A stretch of 35,696 bases of DNA from Bacteroidales bacterium UBA6431. Its GTDB lineage: Bacteria > Bacteroidota > Bacteroidia > Bacteroidales > UBA932. The notes beneath the pieces are model-generated. The model saw only the letters and a program-made list of their open reading frames with translations. It was not told the DNA's origin and made no database searches. The stretch lies in the NCBI GenBank assembly GCA_002439095.1, contig DJOT01000023.1, forward strand, positions 1,026 through 36,721. Reading direction: 5' to 3'. Made by a program: the position numbers and the translations under genes. Below, in pieces: positions 1-7,405 of the stretch; within the stretch, counting starts at the first letter, position 1, and the number at the start of each line of letters is the position of its first letter.

Positions 1-423
1 GGCGGCGGCGCGTTCTCCGGCAAGGACCCGTCCAAGGTGGACCGTTCCGCAGCCTACGCCGCAAGGCACATCGCCAAGAACCTCGTGGCGGCAGGAGTCG
101 CCAAAGAGTGCCTTGTGCAGGTCTCATACGCCATCGGCGTGGCCGAGCCGGTCAGCATCTTCGTGGACACATACGGCACAGCCTCCATCCCGGGACATTC
201 CGGACAGGATGCCGACGCCTTCATAGCCAGCAGGATTCCGGCTCTCTTCGACCTGCGACCGGCTGCCATAATAGAGCGTTTCCAGCTCAAGAACCCTATC
301 TACGAACCTTGTGCGGCCTACGGCCACTTCGGGCGCGAGCCTTACGTCAAGGACGGCATGCAGTTCTTCGGATGGGAGAAGCTTGACAGCGTGGAGCGCA
401 TCAAGAAAGAATTCGGGCTATGA
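1..423 (+). CDS. metK: S-adenosylmethionine synthetase, C-terminal part (5' end outside window)
   Basis: Makes S-adenosylmethionine from methionine and ATP in the cytosol. The open frame is already running at base 1, so only about the last 140 residues are present. They carry the family's C-terminal signature: GGGAFSGKDPSKVDRSAAY (glycine-rich ATP loop and the catalytic K/D region), then AIGVAEPVSIFVDTYGT, FDLRPAAIIE, and the end motif AAYGHFGRE. A GTG at 37 is only an internal codon, because the homology begins upstream of it. The stop codon (421-423) overlaps the smpB start in an ATGA arrangement, so the two genes are probably translationally coupled. The visible part has no frameshift or missing motif. 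Confidence 0.95.
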   Translation, partial: GGGAFSGKDPSKVDRSAAYAARHIAKNLVAAGVAKECLVQVSYAIGVAEPVSIFVDTYGTASIPGHSGQDADAFIASRIPALFDLRPAAIIERFQLKNPIYEPCAAYGHFGREPYVKDGMQFFGWEKLDSVERIKKEFGL

Positions 424-875
424 AACGGGACAAGGCCCCCAAGGTCAACATAAACAACAAGAAGGCCTCCTTCGAGTACGAGTTCCTGGAGCAGTACGAT
501 GCCGGGATAGTGCTGGTGGGCACTGAGATAAAATCCATCCGCGCCGGCAAGGCATCGCTTCAGGACGCCTACTGCTACTTCTCCGGCGGAGAACTCTATC
601 TGCGTGGGATGAACATCGCCACCTACTTCTGGGCCTCGGCCTGGAGCAGCCATGAGCCGATGCGCGACCGCAAACTGCTGCTTACCGCCCGCGAACTCCG
701 CCACCTCGCTCAGGCCGTCAAGACCAAAGGCCTGACCATAGTGGCCACAAGAGTATACATCTCCGACAACGGCTACGCCAAGGTCCACATCGCCCTCGCC
801 AAGGGAAAGAAAGAATACGACAAGCGCGCCAGCATCAAGGAGAAGGATATCCGGCGCGAACTTGAAAGAGAGTAG
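420..875 (+). CDS. smpB: SsrA-binding protein SmpB
   Basis: SmpB binds tmRNA and brings it to stalled ribosomes for trans-translation. The 151-residue length is normal. Recognisable are the N-terminal NKKASFEYEFLEQYDAGIVL strand, the GTEIKSIRAGKASLQDAY motif, the tmRNA-contact region around YFWASAWSSHEP, and the basic C-terminal tail with GKKEYDKRASIKEKD that enters the decoding centre. It starts at an ATG overlapping the metK stop by 4 bases and ends 7 bases before the preferred miaA start, so it is the middle gene of a metK-smpB-miaA run. The tmRNA gene itself is not in the window. Confidence 0.96.
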   Translation: MKRDKAPKVNINNKKASFEYEFLEQYDAGIVLVGTEIKSIRAGKASLQDAYCYFSGGELYLRGMNIATYFWASAWSSHEPMRDRKLLLTARELRHLAQAVKTKGLTIVATRVYISDNGYAKVHIALAKGKKEYDKRASIKEKDIRRELERE

Positions 876-882
876 CCTTGAG

Positions 883-1749
883 ATGCCGCAGCACAAGCCA
901 GTCATAGCCGAGCTCCCGGAACCGGAGGAAATCGACTTCGGAGCGCTTGCCCGCGAGTATCTCGACGGACAGGTGGACTTGATAGTCGTGCTCGGCCCCA
1001 CCGCCTCCGGCAAGACGCGTTATGCGGTTCAACTGGCCAATGAGATCAACGCTTGCGCGGCCCTCGGGCTCTTCGAGGGCTGTCCGGGGAGGATGACTGA
1101 CGCGCCTGTAATAGATGGTGCAGAGATCATCTCCGCCGACTCCCGGCAAGTATATAAAGGTATGGACATAGGCACGGGCAAGGATCTATCCGAATATGGG
1201 GATGTCCCATATCATCTTATAGATATCCTCCCCGCCGGAGCGCAATACAACGTCTTCCAGTATCAGCAGGACTTCCGCCGCGTCTGGGCGGACATCCGCT
1301 CCAGGAACATGGTGCCCATACTGTGCGGCGGCACGGGAATGTACATCAACGCCGTCACCGCCGGCTACGACTTCTCCAGCAAGTCGGCTTTGAGCGCGGA
1401 ACGCAGCCCGTCCCAGGCCGAGGGCCTGCCGAGGCATCCTTACTTCATCGGGACCCTCGTCTCACGCGAGGTGCGCAACGAAAGAATAGACCGCCGGCTG
1501 GACGCCCGTCTCAAAGAGGGAATGGTGGAGGAGATACAGGGCCTGCTGGACAGCGGAGTGCCGGCAGAAACTCTCATTTCCTACGGGCTTGAGTACAAGT
1601 TCGTCACACTCTATCTTCTGGGCCAGCTCAGCTACGGGCAGATGCGTGAGAGACTCGCCATCGCCATCCACCAGTTCGCCAAACGCCAGATGACCTGGTT
1701 CCGGGGCATGGAGCGCAGCGGTGCCCGTATCCATTGGGTGGAAGTCTAA
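883..1749 (+). CDS. miaA: tRNA dimethylallyltransferase, short variant
   Basis: Predicted to transfer a dimethylallyl group to A37 of tRNAs reading UNN codons. Visible are the P-loop GPTASGKT (about residues 38-45), EIISADSRQVYKGMDIGTGK (tRNA/Asp motif), YHLIDI, PILCGGTGMYINA, and the C-terminal KRQMTWFRG. I start at ATG 883; an in-frame TTG at 862 overlaps smpB and seems less likely. The protein (288 residues) is odd in three ways: about 35 residues precede the P-loop, an extra insert follows the P-loop helix, and the alpha-helical insertion domain that normally follows GGTG-Y is reduced to about 20 residues. The usual GYKE/GYRQ motif reads GLEYK. The core catalytic motifs remain, so it is probably active, but a paralogue with altered specificity is possible. 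Confidence 0.85.
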   Translation: MPQHKPVIAELPEPEEIDFGALAREYLDGQVDLIVVLGPTASGKTRYAVQLANEINACAALGLFEGCPGRMTDAPVIDGAEIISADSRQVYKGMDIGTGKDLSEYGDVPYHLIDILPAGAQYNVFQYQQDFRRVWADIRSRNMVPILCGGTGMYINAVTAGYDFSSKSALSAERSPSQAEGLPRHPYFIGTLVSREVRNERIDRRLDARLKEGMVEEIQGLLDSGVPAETLISYGLEYKFVTLYLLGQLSYGQMRERLAIAIHQFAKRQMTWFRGMERSGARIHWVEV

Positions 1750-4451
1750 TACATCAGCATCCCACTGGCGGCCATATTCGCCTTGGCGGCTTTCATGGCC
1801 GAGAACTTGCCGAAGTCCAGAGCGATGCCGATCATCACGGTGCGGCCGAAATGGACGGAATGCGTGTACTCGGTCATCGTCGGCCCCGGACGATAGGTGA
1901 ACGCCCCACGCGAGTCAAGCAAATCCGCTCCGCTCAGGCTGACGTTGACCGGTCCTATTTTCTTGGCAACGCGTAGGCTCAGGATTGTTTCCGGCCTCGT
2001 AAGCCCCTCGGGATAGCCAAGATATACGAGCTGTTCCATCTTCCCCTGCATCTCCCATCCTGCTCCGGGGCGATAGAGCACCTCGAATTTGAACGAACCG
2101 TCGTGCACTTGCCTGTTAAGCAGAGATTCTTCTGCCCAGCGGTAGTCGCGGTAGTTCCAATCAGCTTTGGCTTGCAGGCTGACAGAAGAGAAACTGCCCT
2201 GCAGGCCAAGACTGACCCCATAGTTACAATTGACGAGATCTGATTTTTCAATCACGGCGCTGTCCTCAAGCCATCCGGACAAAGCTTCGTATGTGATGTC
2301 CCCGGAATAAGTGGAACCGACGGACAGACTCTGGGCAAACTGGCCGGAGAACGTAGGGCTGATGTCAAACATCCACTTGGCTGCTCCATCCAGAGGCGTT
2401 GTCGCTGTCAGACTTGCAGATATGCTTGTCTGTGGGGTGTCCATGCTCACAGGACGGCTGAATCTTTGACCGGCAGCATCATACCATATAAGGCTTGCCA
2501 TAGGGTTCTGCCTCACGGAGCCATTGGCACGTGCAGTGAAGGTTCTTTTCTTTTTGCGGTCATTGTATTTGGTCCTGATGTTGGCTGACCAGGTGTAACT
2601 TGATTTAAGAGCCGGATTGCCGACGAATGTGCACGACGGGTCTGAAAGGTCGAGCGCGGACACAAGATAGTCCGTATAAGGGGAGGACATATAGCTGTCC
2701 GTCTGGAATGTCAGCGTCCAGTTCGACTTTTTGTAATTGTACTCGATATTCGGGCTGATGCGGTTTTCCCAATCTCCCCTGAGTCTGGACTGGTTGAGAT
2801 CCGCACCGGCATACAGTTCACCCTCAGCTATGGTCAATCTCATCCTCAATGACTGCGACATGGAGACGGAAGAGTAACTGTCTATGTAGCTGTAGAATTC
2901 TTGATCTGCCGCCCGAGTGAAATCCGAGAGATTGAGACTGGCATTTCCTTTTGCCTGCAAGGACAGTTTTTCCGTGAGCGGTTCGACGTAGTTGACGAAC
3001 AGTCGCCCGCCTGCATTGTCCCGTGAATTCTTGTAATTTATGCTGCCGTCTGCACCATGCCCATCGGACATCTCCCCGGAAAGATTGAAACTCATCATGG
3101 CGAAACGTCCCGGCTTGCCGAGCTTGGGCAGCGTGAGGACAGTCGATGCGTTGCCGTATAACTGGTTGCCTATGAACGAGCTACCATAGGTTGCAGCATT
3201 CCCCGTCTGAGACAGGGAGGATTCGTCCGACCTGCTGTAGGAGCCGGATATGTTGACACTGAGATTGTAGGAAGACTTGTCCTTGTTGCCTATCCGGATG
3301 TTTCCACTCACGGCATGGCTGCCTGTGACCCCGGAGAGCAATTCTTCCTCTTCGGCCAGTTTTCCCCCAGATATGAAACTACGGCTGATGGTGTCTGCGA
3401 CCGTCTTGCTGCTGTAGTCATATTTCACCGAGCCGTCAAGTTCAATCTTCCTGAATCTGTCCGTATCAAGGTTGACACCGGCCAAGGCGCTGCGCTCCAG
3501 TCCGCTGCTTGCTGCGAGTCTGCCCGGAGAGAGAGTCTGACCTCCCCTTATGACCTGACCGTTACCGGAAAAAGGGTCTGTGACAGACTTGTAATTGGCA
3601 AGTGCCGTGATCTGCTCTTTCGGGGAGAAACGCGACAGCATCAGCTCCCCGTTGCCAAGGAACTGCTCTTCGTATGCAGCGGAAGCACTGGCGTTGCCGA
3701 AAAAGCCGTCTTCGTATTCGGGCTTCAGCGCCACATCCATCACCGTTTCTTTCTGTGTATCGGAGACCATCCCGCCTTCAGTTTCGGGAGTCTTGTCGTA
3801 CACCTTGACATTGCGGACGATTCGCGCCGGTATATTGTTGACGGCGACCATAGGGTCATCGAGGAAGAATGTCCGTCCGCCTATCGTGATGTTGCGCACA
3901 GGTGAGCCTCCTACTGTCACGCTGGAGCCTTCCACCTTGATTCCCGGCATCTTGGAGAGGAGTTCGCCGAGTTTTGCGTTTTCGCCTACTTTGTATGAGC
4001 CAGCGTTATAGACGACAGTGTCTTTGATGATGGTTATCGGGGAAGCGTCCCCCGTCACTCTTGCCGCTTCGAGGATCTCGGGGTCGGGGCTGATCAGCAG
4101 TTGCCCGAGGTCATAGCTTCCGAATGCGCTGTCAGGAGTGGAAAAGGACAGGGCGAACGGCCTATAGCCAAGCTGCTCAACATAAAGCACATACTTGCCT
4201 TTCACCACATTATCGAAACTGACCTTGCCGTCCTTGGACGACATGGTGAAGTCAAGTATGGTGCTGTCCCCCTGCTTCGTGATATAGGATGAGGCGAATT
4301 CGACAGGCACCCTGCTCAGAGAATCGAGCACCGTAGCCTCAAGCTTGACATTGAGGTATTTATTAATGCCCGAACCCTGCTGGGCGAAGCCGCTCGGCGC
4401 GAAGAGGAGGAACGTAAACAGCAATAATATACTACTTCGAAGAGCTCCCAT
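1746..4451 (-). CDS. TonB-receptor-like outer-membrane beta-barrel protein
   Basis: A 901-residue predicted outer-membrane protein of the Bacteroidetes barrel family (OMP_b-brl_3 type). The chosen ATG at 4451 gives a clean signal peptide (hydrophobic SSILLLFTFLLFAP ending in FAQQ); the longer frame from 4484 would put a polar stretch before it. Next comes a carboxypeptidase-regulatory-like beta-sandwich (about residues 35-130; VEFASSYITKQGDS, GKYVLYVEQLGYRPF), a plug-like segment (LLSKMPGIKVEG, ITIGGRTFFLDD, NVKVYDKTPETEGG), and a long Ser/Tyr/Asn-rich alternating beta-strand region. No SusD-like partner is nearby, so a SusCD nutrient uptake role is not supported; cargo is unknown. Its start lies inside the end of the upstream zinc-ribbon gene, suggesting coupled translation. 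Its stop shares bases with the miaA stop. Confidence 0.85.
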   Translation of the reverse strand: MGALRSSILLLFTFLLFAPSGFAQQGSGINKYLNVKLEATVLDSLSRVPVEFASSYITKQGDSTILDFTMSSKDGKVSFDNVVKGKYVLYVEQLGYRPFALSFSTPDSAFGSYDLGQLLISPDPEILEAARVTGDASPITIIKDTVVYNAGSYKVGENAKLGELLSKMPGIKVEGSSVTVGGSPVRNITIGGRTFFLDDPMVAVNNIPARIVRNVKVYDKTPETEGGMVSDTQKETVMDVALKPEYEDGFFGNASASAAYEEQFLGNGELMLSRFSPKEQITALANYKSVTDPFSGNGQVIRGGQTLSPGRLAASSGLERSALAGVNLDTDRFRKIELDGSVKYDYSSKTVADTISRSFISGGKLAEEEELLSGVTGSHAVSGNIRIGNKDKSSYNLSVNISGSYSRSDESSLSQTGNAATYGSSFIGNQLYGNASTVLTLPKLGKPGRFAMMSFNLSGEMSDGHGADGSINYKNSRDNAGGRLFVNYVEPLTEKLSLQAKGNASLNLSDFTRAADQEFYSYIDSYSSVSMSQSLRMRLTIAEGELYAGADLNQSRLRGDWENRISPNIEYNYKKSNWTLTFQTDSYMSSPYTDYLVSALDLSDPSCTFVGNPALKSSYTWSANIRTKYNDRKKKRTFTARANGSVRQNPMASLIWYDAAGQRFSRPVSMDTPQTSISASLTATTPLDGAAKWMFDISPTFSGQFAQSLSVGSTYSGDITYEALSGWLEDSAVIEKSDLVNCNYGVSLGLQGSFSSVSLQAKADWNYRDYRWAEESLLNRQVHDGSFKFEVLYRPGAGWEMQGKMEQLVYLGYPEGLTRPETILSLRVAKKIGPVNVSLSGADLLDSRGAFTYRPGPTMTEYTHSVHFGRTVMIGIALDFGKFSAMKAAKANMAASGMLMY

Positions 4452-4653
4452 ACCATTGGTATCCACATATCCGACAAACGGCATAGTAGGTCGAAGAACC
4501 GTCTATGTGGGTATGGTTGACTTCTCCGGATCTGCATTTAGGACAGAATATTTCACAATCCTTATAAACTTCCACGGAGTTTCTGGTCGCTTCTGAAGTG
4601 TTCGAGAATAATGGAGAGACGAGAAGAACGAGAGCAATGAGTACTTTTTTCAT
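4432..4653 (-). CDS. small secreted zinc-ribbon-like protein
   Basis: A 73-residue ORF of unrecognised family. It begins with a signal peptide (MKKVLIALVLLVSPLFSNTS) and carries two CxxC knuckles, CPKCRSG and CRICGYQW, 18 residues apart, with HTH between them. This is the spacing of a small zinc ribbon, here predicted to act outside the cytoplasm. The last 20 bases overlap the start of the outer-membrane barrel gene (ATG 4451), so the two form one unit. That overlap plus the signal peptide and Cys pairs argue it is a real gene. Function is unknown; a periplasmic accessory to the barrel is only inference. In an oxidising periplasm the four cysteines could instead form disulfides. Confidence 0.65.
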   Translation of the reverse strand: MKKVLIALVLLVSPLFSNTSEATRNSVEVYKDCEIFCPKCRSGEVNHTHIDGSSTYYAVCRICGYQWYGSSSK

Positions 4654-4746
4654 TTTAAAATAATTTAGTTTTCACAAGGTAGGAAAAGAATACGTATTTC
4701 ACAAGAGCTCCATGATTTTTTCTTAATATTTTTAAAATTCGTTTTT

Positions 4747-4831
4747 GCTTGTCCACCGGAAGGCCATTCTGCCGGACAAACGGCTCAATAGCACAGTTTT
4801 GTCCGGGGAAAGCCGATTTCCACGGACATCT
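4747..4831. repeat. pair of 35-bp palindromes, 15-bp spacer (locus A)
   Basis: Two imperfect palindromes, 4747-4781 and 4797-4831, each 35 bp long and separated by 15 bp. The first has arms TTGTCC/GGACAA; the second has TGTCCGGGGAAA facing TTTCCACGGACA (11 of 12 pairing) around a 5-base centre. Folding each 35-mer about its central base gives 12 Watson-Crick pairs out of 17. The same length, arm sequence and spacing recur at 33156-33240. They lie upstream of the AAA ATPase gene. Function unknown: operator, REP-like repeat, or RNA hairpin. Confidence 0.75.
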
Positions 4832-4849
4832 TACCATCAACGCAATCCC

Positions 4850-4880
4850 TTTATCCAAAAAACTTTGTATAATGGATAAA
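4850..4880. repeat. third degenerate palindrome overlapping the ATPase promoter
   Basis: TTTATCC (4850-4856) faces GGATAAA (4874-4880) around a centre at 4865. The centres of the two upstream palindromes are at 4764 and 4814, so this one continues the roughly 50-bp phase (50, then 51). It covers the -33 TTTG of the promoter, and a further inverted repeat TTTTGT/ACAAAA (4890-4906) covers the end of the -7 box and the expected start of transcription. Confidence 0.5.
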
Positions 4881-4894
4881 AAAGCCTAATTTTG
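4864..4894 (+). promoter_or_regulatory. consensus Bacteroidetes promoter of the AAA ATPase gene
   Basis: TTTG at 4864-4867 and TAATTTTG at 4887-4894 match the -33 TTTG and -7 TAnnTTTG elements with 19 bp between them. Transcription would begin near 4900, leaving a leader of about 15 bases before the ATG at 4917. Confidence 0.75.
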
Positions 4895-4916
4895 TCCATT
4901 ACAAAAATTCTACTAA

Positions 4917-6164
4917 ATGAAAAATGCCATTCTCAAACAAAAAGCAGAGAGAGACAAACTTCTCAGCATGGAATATCTGGAAAGAGTTGCCAATGGGATG
5001 GCGACCTCATATTTACCCAGCAAACTTATCAAACTGATAACAGGCCCCCGAAGGGCAGGCAAGTCTTCTCTTGCCGTGCAGATGCTCAAAGGAAAGAAGT
5101 TTGCATATCTGAATTTTGACGACAACACTCTGCTTTCAGGCTTTTCAGAAGACACGGTTGAAGACCTGTTGGATGAAATATATCCAGGATACGAGTATCT
5201 GCTTCTTGACGAAGTACAGAATCTCAACGGATGGAGCCTCTGGGTAGAGAAATTGTACAGGAGGGGCATGAATCTGGTCATAACGGGATCTAATGCCAAT
5301 TTGCTGTCCGATGACATAGCCTCCGTTCTTTCAGGGCGTTTCCTCGAAATAAGAATTTACCCGTTCTCGGCACGCGAATATCTGGAGCACATAACTGGAG
5401 CAGGAAATGAGAGCCTCACTGACTATGCCGTATACGAAAGATATCTCAACTACGGAGGGTATCCAGAAGTCGCCCTCACTCCACAAGTTACGCAAGGGTA
5501 CCTTTCAAGCCTATATGATTCAACAATTGTCAAAGATATCGTGAGGAGATACAATATAAGGAAAGTTGACGACTTATATAGCATTGCCAATTGGCTCCTT
5601 GCAAACTTCACCAATGCATTCAGCGCCTCCTCACTTGCAGGGGAACTTGACATGAAAAGCGTTACGACAGTTCAAAACTACTGTAGGTTTTTGAGCAACA
5701 CCTACTTATTCCAGTTTCTGCCCCGTTTCAACAGCAAATTCAAACTCATGAACAAGGCTGACAGGAAATGTTATGTAATTGACACCGGCTTCATATACGC
5801 CCGAGCCTTCGAACTGTCACCCAACCGTGGACGGCTGCTTGAGAACATGGTTTTCACAGAACTGCTCAAAAGAGGATACGACCTCAAGAAAAACGAATTG
5901 TTCTATTATCGATCAAGAAATGAAAAAGAGGTAGATTTCGTATACAGGAAAGGAATAATGACACAGGGGCTGATTCAAGTATGCTATGACCTGTCCGGGA
6001 AAAGCACTCGCAAACGTGAAGTCAACTCTCTGGTCGAATGTGCCGGGGAACTTAAAAACAAGAATCTTCAGATCGTTACTTGGGATCAAGATGAGATAAT
6101 TGAACAAGACGGATACACCATCAACGTCATCTCTATCGGCAACTGGCTGTCAAAAGACATGTAG
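4917..6164 (+). CDS. AAA ATPase with DUF4143 C-terminal domain
   Basis: A 415-residue member of the widespread prokaryotic AAA_14/DUF4143 ATPase family, whose cellular role is not established. Walker A is GPRRAGKSS (residues 43-51), Walker B YLLLDEVQN (94-102), followed by a sensor-like VITGSNANLL. A helical winged region (DUF4143, about 190-320) follows, and the end has a restriction-endonuclease-like core (FYYRSRNEKEVDFV then LIQVCYDLS), consistent with the PD-(D/E)XK-like fold noted in this family. It is clearly richer in A+T than both neighbours, has its own promoter surrounded by palindromes, and ends 4 bp from the convergent trmB stop. This suggests an acquired gene sitting between two core blocks. 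No toxin or partner gene is next to it. Confidence 0.88.
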   Translation: MKNAILKQKAERDKLLSMEYLERVANGMATSYLPSKLIKLITGPRRAGKSSLAVQMLKGKKFAYLNFDDNTLLSGFSEDTVEDLLDEIYPGYEYLLLDEVQNLNGWSLWVEKLYRRGMNLVITGSNANLLSDDIASVLSGRFLEIRIYPFSAREYLEHITGAGNESLTDYAVYERYLNYGGYPEVALTPQVTQGYLSSLYDSTIVKDIVRRYNIRKVDDLYSIANWLLANFTNAFSASSLAGELDMKSVTTVQNYCRFLSNTYLFQFLPRFNSKFKLMNKADRKCYVIDTGFIYARAFELSPNRGRLLENMVFTELLKRGYDLKKNELFYYRSRNEKEVDFVYRKGIMTQGLIQVCYDLSGKSTRKREVNSLVECAGELKNKNLQIVTWDQDEIIEQDGYTINVISIGNWLSKDM

Positions 6165-6168
6165 AAAG

Positions 6169-7008
6169 CTACTCCTCCTGGGCGGCCTTCAGCTTCTGGC
6201 GGCGGGTCTCGGCGGAGTCATGACCGAACAGAAGGCGCGGCCCCTCGATGGAGCGCCAGTAGGCGGAGTCGAAATCCTCCGGATCGCGCGGAGAGACAAA
6301 AGACCCGTCATGGTCAATAGCAAAAGACAGATAGGTGATATCGTAGCCCTGCTCGCGGAACATTTTCTCATAAAAGGTCTGAACCTCACGCACTTCCGGC
6401 TCTATCAGCGGATCTTCCGACCCATACAGGTCCTCAGTGCATGAGAGGATCTTCAACGAATTGGTCTCGCACACGGCACGCGTATAGCGGTGCAGGAACA
6501 TCGAATCAGTCTTGAGACGCACAATTCCCCCCGGCTTCAGCATAGAACGGTAGCGCTCAAGGAAAAGAGGCGAAGTCAGACGGGAGTTCTCGCTCCGGAA
6601 CTGGGGATCAGAGAAAGTCAACCAGATTTCCGACACTTCCCCCGGGGCAAAAAAGGCTGTGATAAACTCCACTCTGGTGCGCAAGAACGCAGCATTGCCG
6701 ATATGCTCGCGCGTAACCCTGCCGGCCCCCTTCCACAGTCGCGCACCCTTGATATCCACACCGATATAATCGGAAGCGGGATTGCGCAGAGCAAGGTCAA
6801 CCGTATACTCCCCCTTGCCGCAGCCGAGTTCCAGCACCAGCGGCGCATCCGGAGCACCGCCGGGGAACATCTTCTCCCTCCAGCGCCCCTTTATCGGATG
6901 ATCCTTGAGATTGAAAAAGCCGTCCGCGAGAAGCTCCTGCGAAGAAGGCTGGAGAAGACAGGAGAAGGTCTCGTTCTCCGCGAATTTCCTGAGTTTATCG
7001 TGCCCCAT
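6169..7008 (-). CDS. trmB: tRNA (guanine-N7-)-methyltransferase
   Basis: Methylates G46 of tRNA using S-adenosylmethionine. ATG 7008 (MGHDKLRKFAENETF) is the natural start and gives 279 residues; it overlaps the end of the gldH-like gene by 14 bases. The SAM motif ELGCGKGEY is at 60-68, the acidic loop GVDIKGARLW at 83-92, and the family motif IWLTFSDPQFRSENSRLTS replaces the proteobacterial FPDPWPKKRH, as in Bacteroidetes homologues. The C-terminal part includes EVQTFYEKMFREQGYDI. It is the last gene of the eight-gene trxA operon and converges on the ATPase gene. Confidence 0.9.
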   Translation of the reverse strand: MGHDKLRKFAENETFSCLLQPSSQELLADGFFNLKDHPIKGRWREKMFPGGAPDAPLVLELGCGKGEYTVDLALRNPASDYIGVDIKGARLWKGAGRVTREHIGNAAFLRTRVEFITAFFAPGEVSEIWLTFSDPQFRSENSRLTSPLFLERYRSMLKPGGIVRLKTDSMFLHRYTRAVCETNSLKILSCTEDLYGSEDPLIEPEVREVQTFYEKMFREQGYDITYLSFAIDHDGSFVSPRDPEDFDSAYWRSIEGPRLLFGHDSAETRRQKLKAAQEE

Positions 7009-7405
7009 CGTTTCTTTTGTATATAAGTCCCAGCCCGAGAAAATCCTTTCCCGGATCAATCGGGCGCACATTGACCCTCCATTCCCCGTACTCCGCCGGC
7101 ACTATGCCGCTCCTATATAACTCACGCTCCCCCCGGCTGTCCAGCGCCCCCATATACACAGTCTCATAGAGGCTGCGACCAGACGGGGCCGTCCAGCTCA
7201 CCCGGAGTTCAAGATTGCTCTTCCGCCCGGCGGCAAGCCTGCTGTAGAACCAGAAGTCATAAGTAGCCAAAGAGTCTGTCATGTCCACAAGAAACGAGTA
7301 CACGCCATCTTCCGCCCTGTCAGAGCGGATAAAATTTTCGGTCTGGGCCGGTCTGGCACAGGCTGCCAGCAGCAGACAACTGATAAACGGGATCAGCGCC
7401 CTCAT
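6995..7405 (-). CDS. gldH: GldH-like lipoprotein
   Basis: A 136-residue predicted lipoprotein with signal FISCLLLAAC (lipidated Cys about residue 15). The body contains FWFYSRL, ETVYMGAL, EYGEWRVNVRPID and a C-terminal LGLGLIYKRND, resembling GldH, the lipoprotein first linked to gliding in Flavobacterium. Its place directly after the ricT gene is a common Bacteroidetes arrangement and supports the name more than the weak sequence motifs. No other gliding or type IX secretion gene is in the window, and the family is common in non-gliding Bacteroidales, so a general envelope role is more likely than motility. It starts 4 bases inside the ricT end. Confidence 0.7.
   Translation of the reverse strand: MRALIPFISCLLLAACARPAQTENFIRSDRAEDGVYSFLVDMTDSLATYDFWFYSRLAAGRKSNLELRVSWTAPSGRSLYETVYMGALDSRGERELYRSGIVPAEYGEWRVNVRPIDPGKDFLGLGLIYKRNDGAR

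Noticed and set aside
342..1013. 223-residue minus-strand frame across smpB
   Set aside because: Antisense of metK, smpB and miaA, each with clear family motifs; low-complexity translation without a domain.
4747..4831. Repeat-spacer pattern of 35 and 15 bp read as a degenerate CRISPR
   Set aside because: Units are palindromes that diverge inside, only two per locus, 15-bp spacers are far too short, and there are no cas genes.
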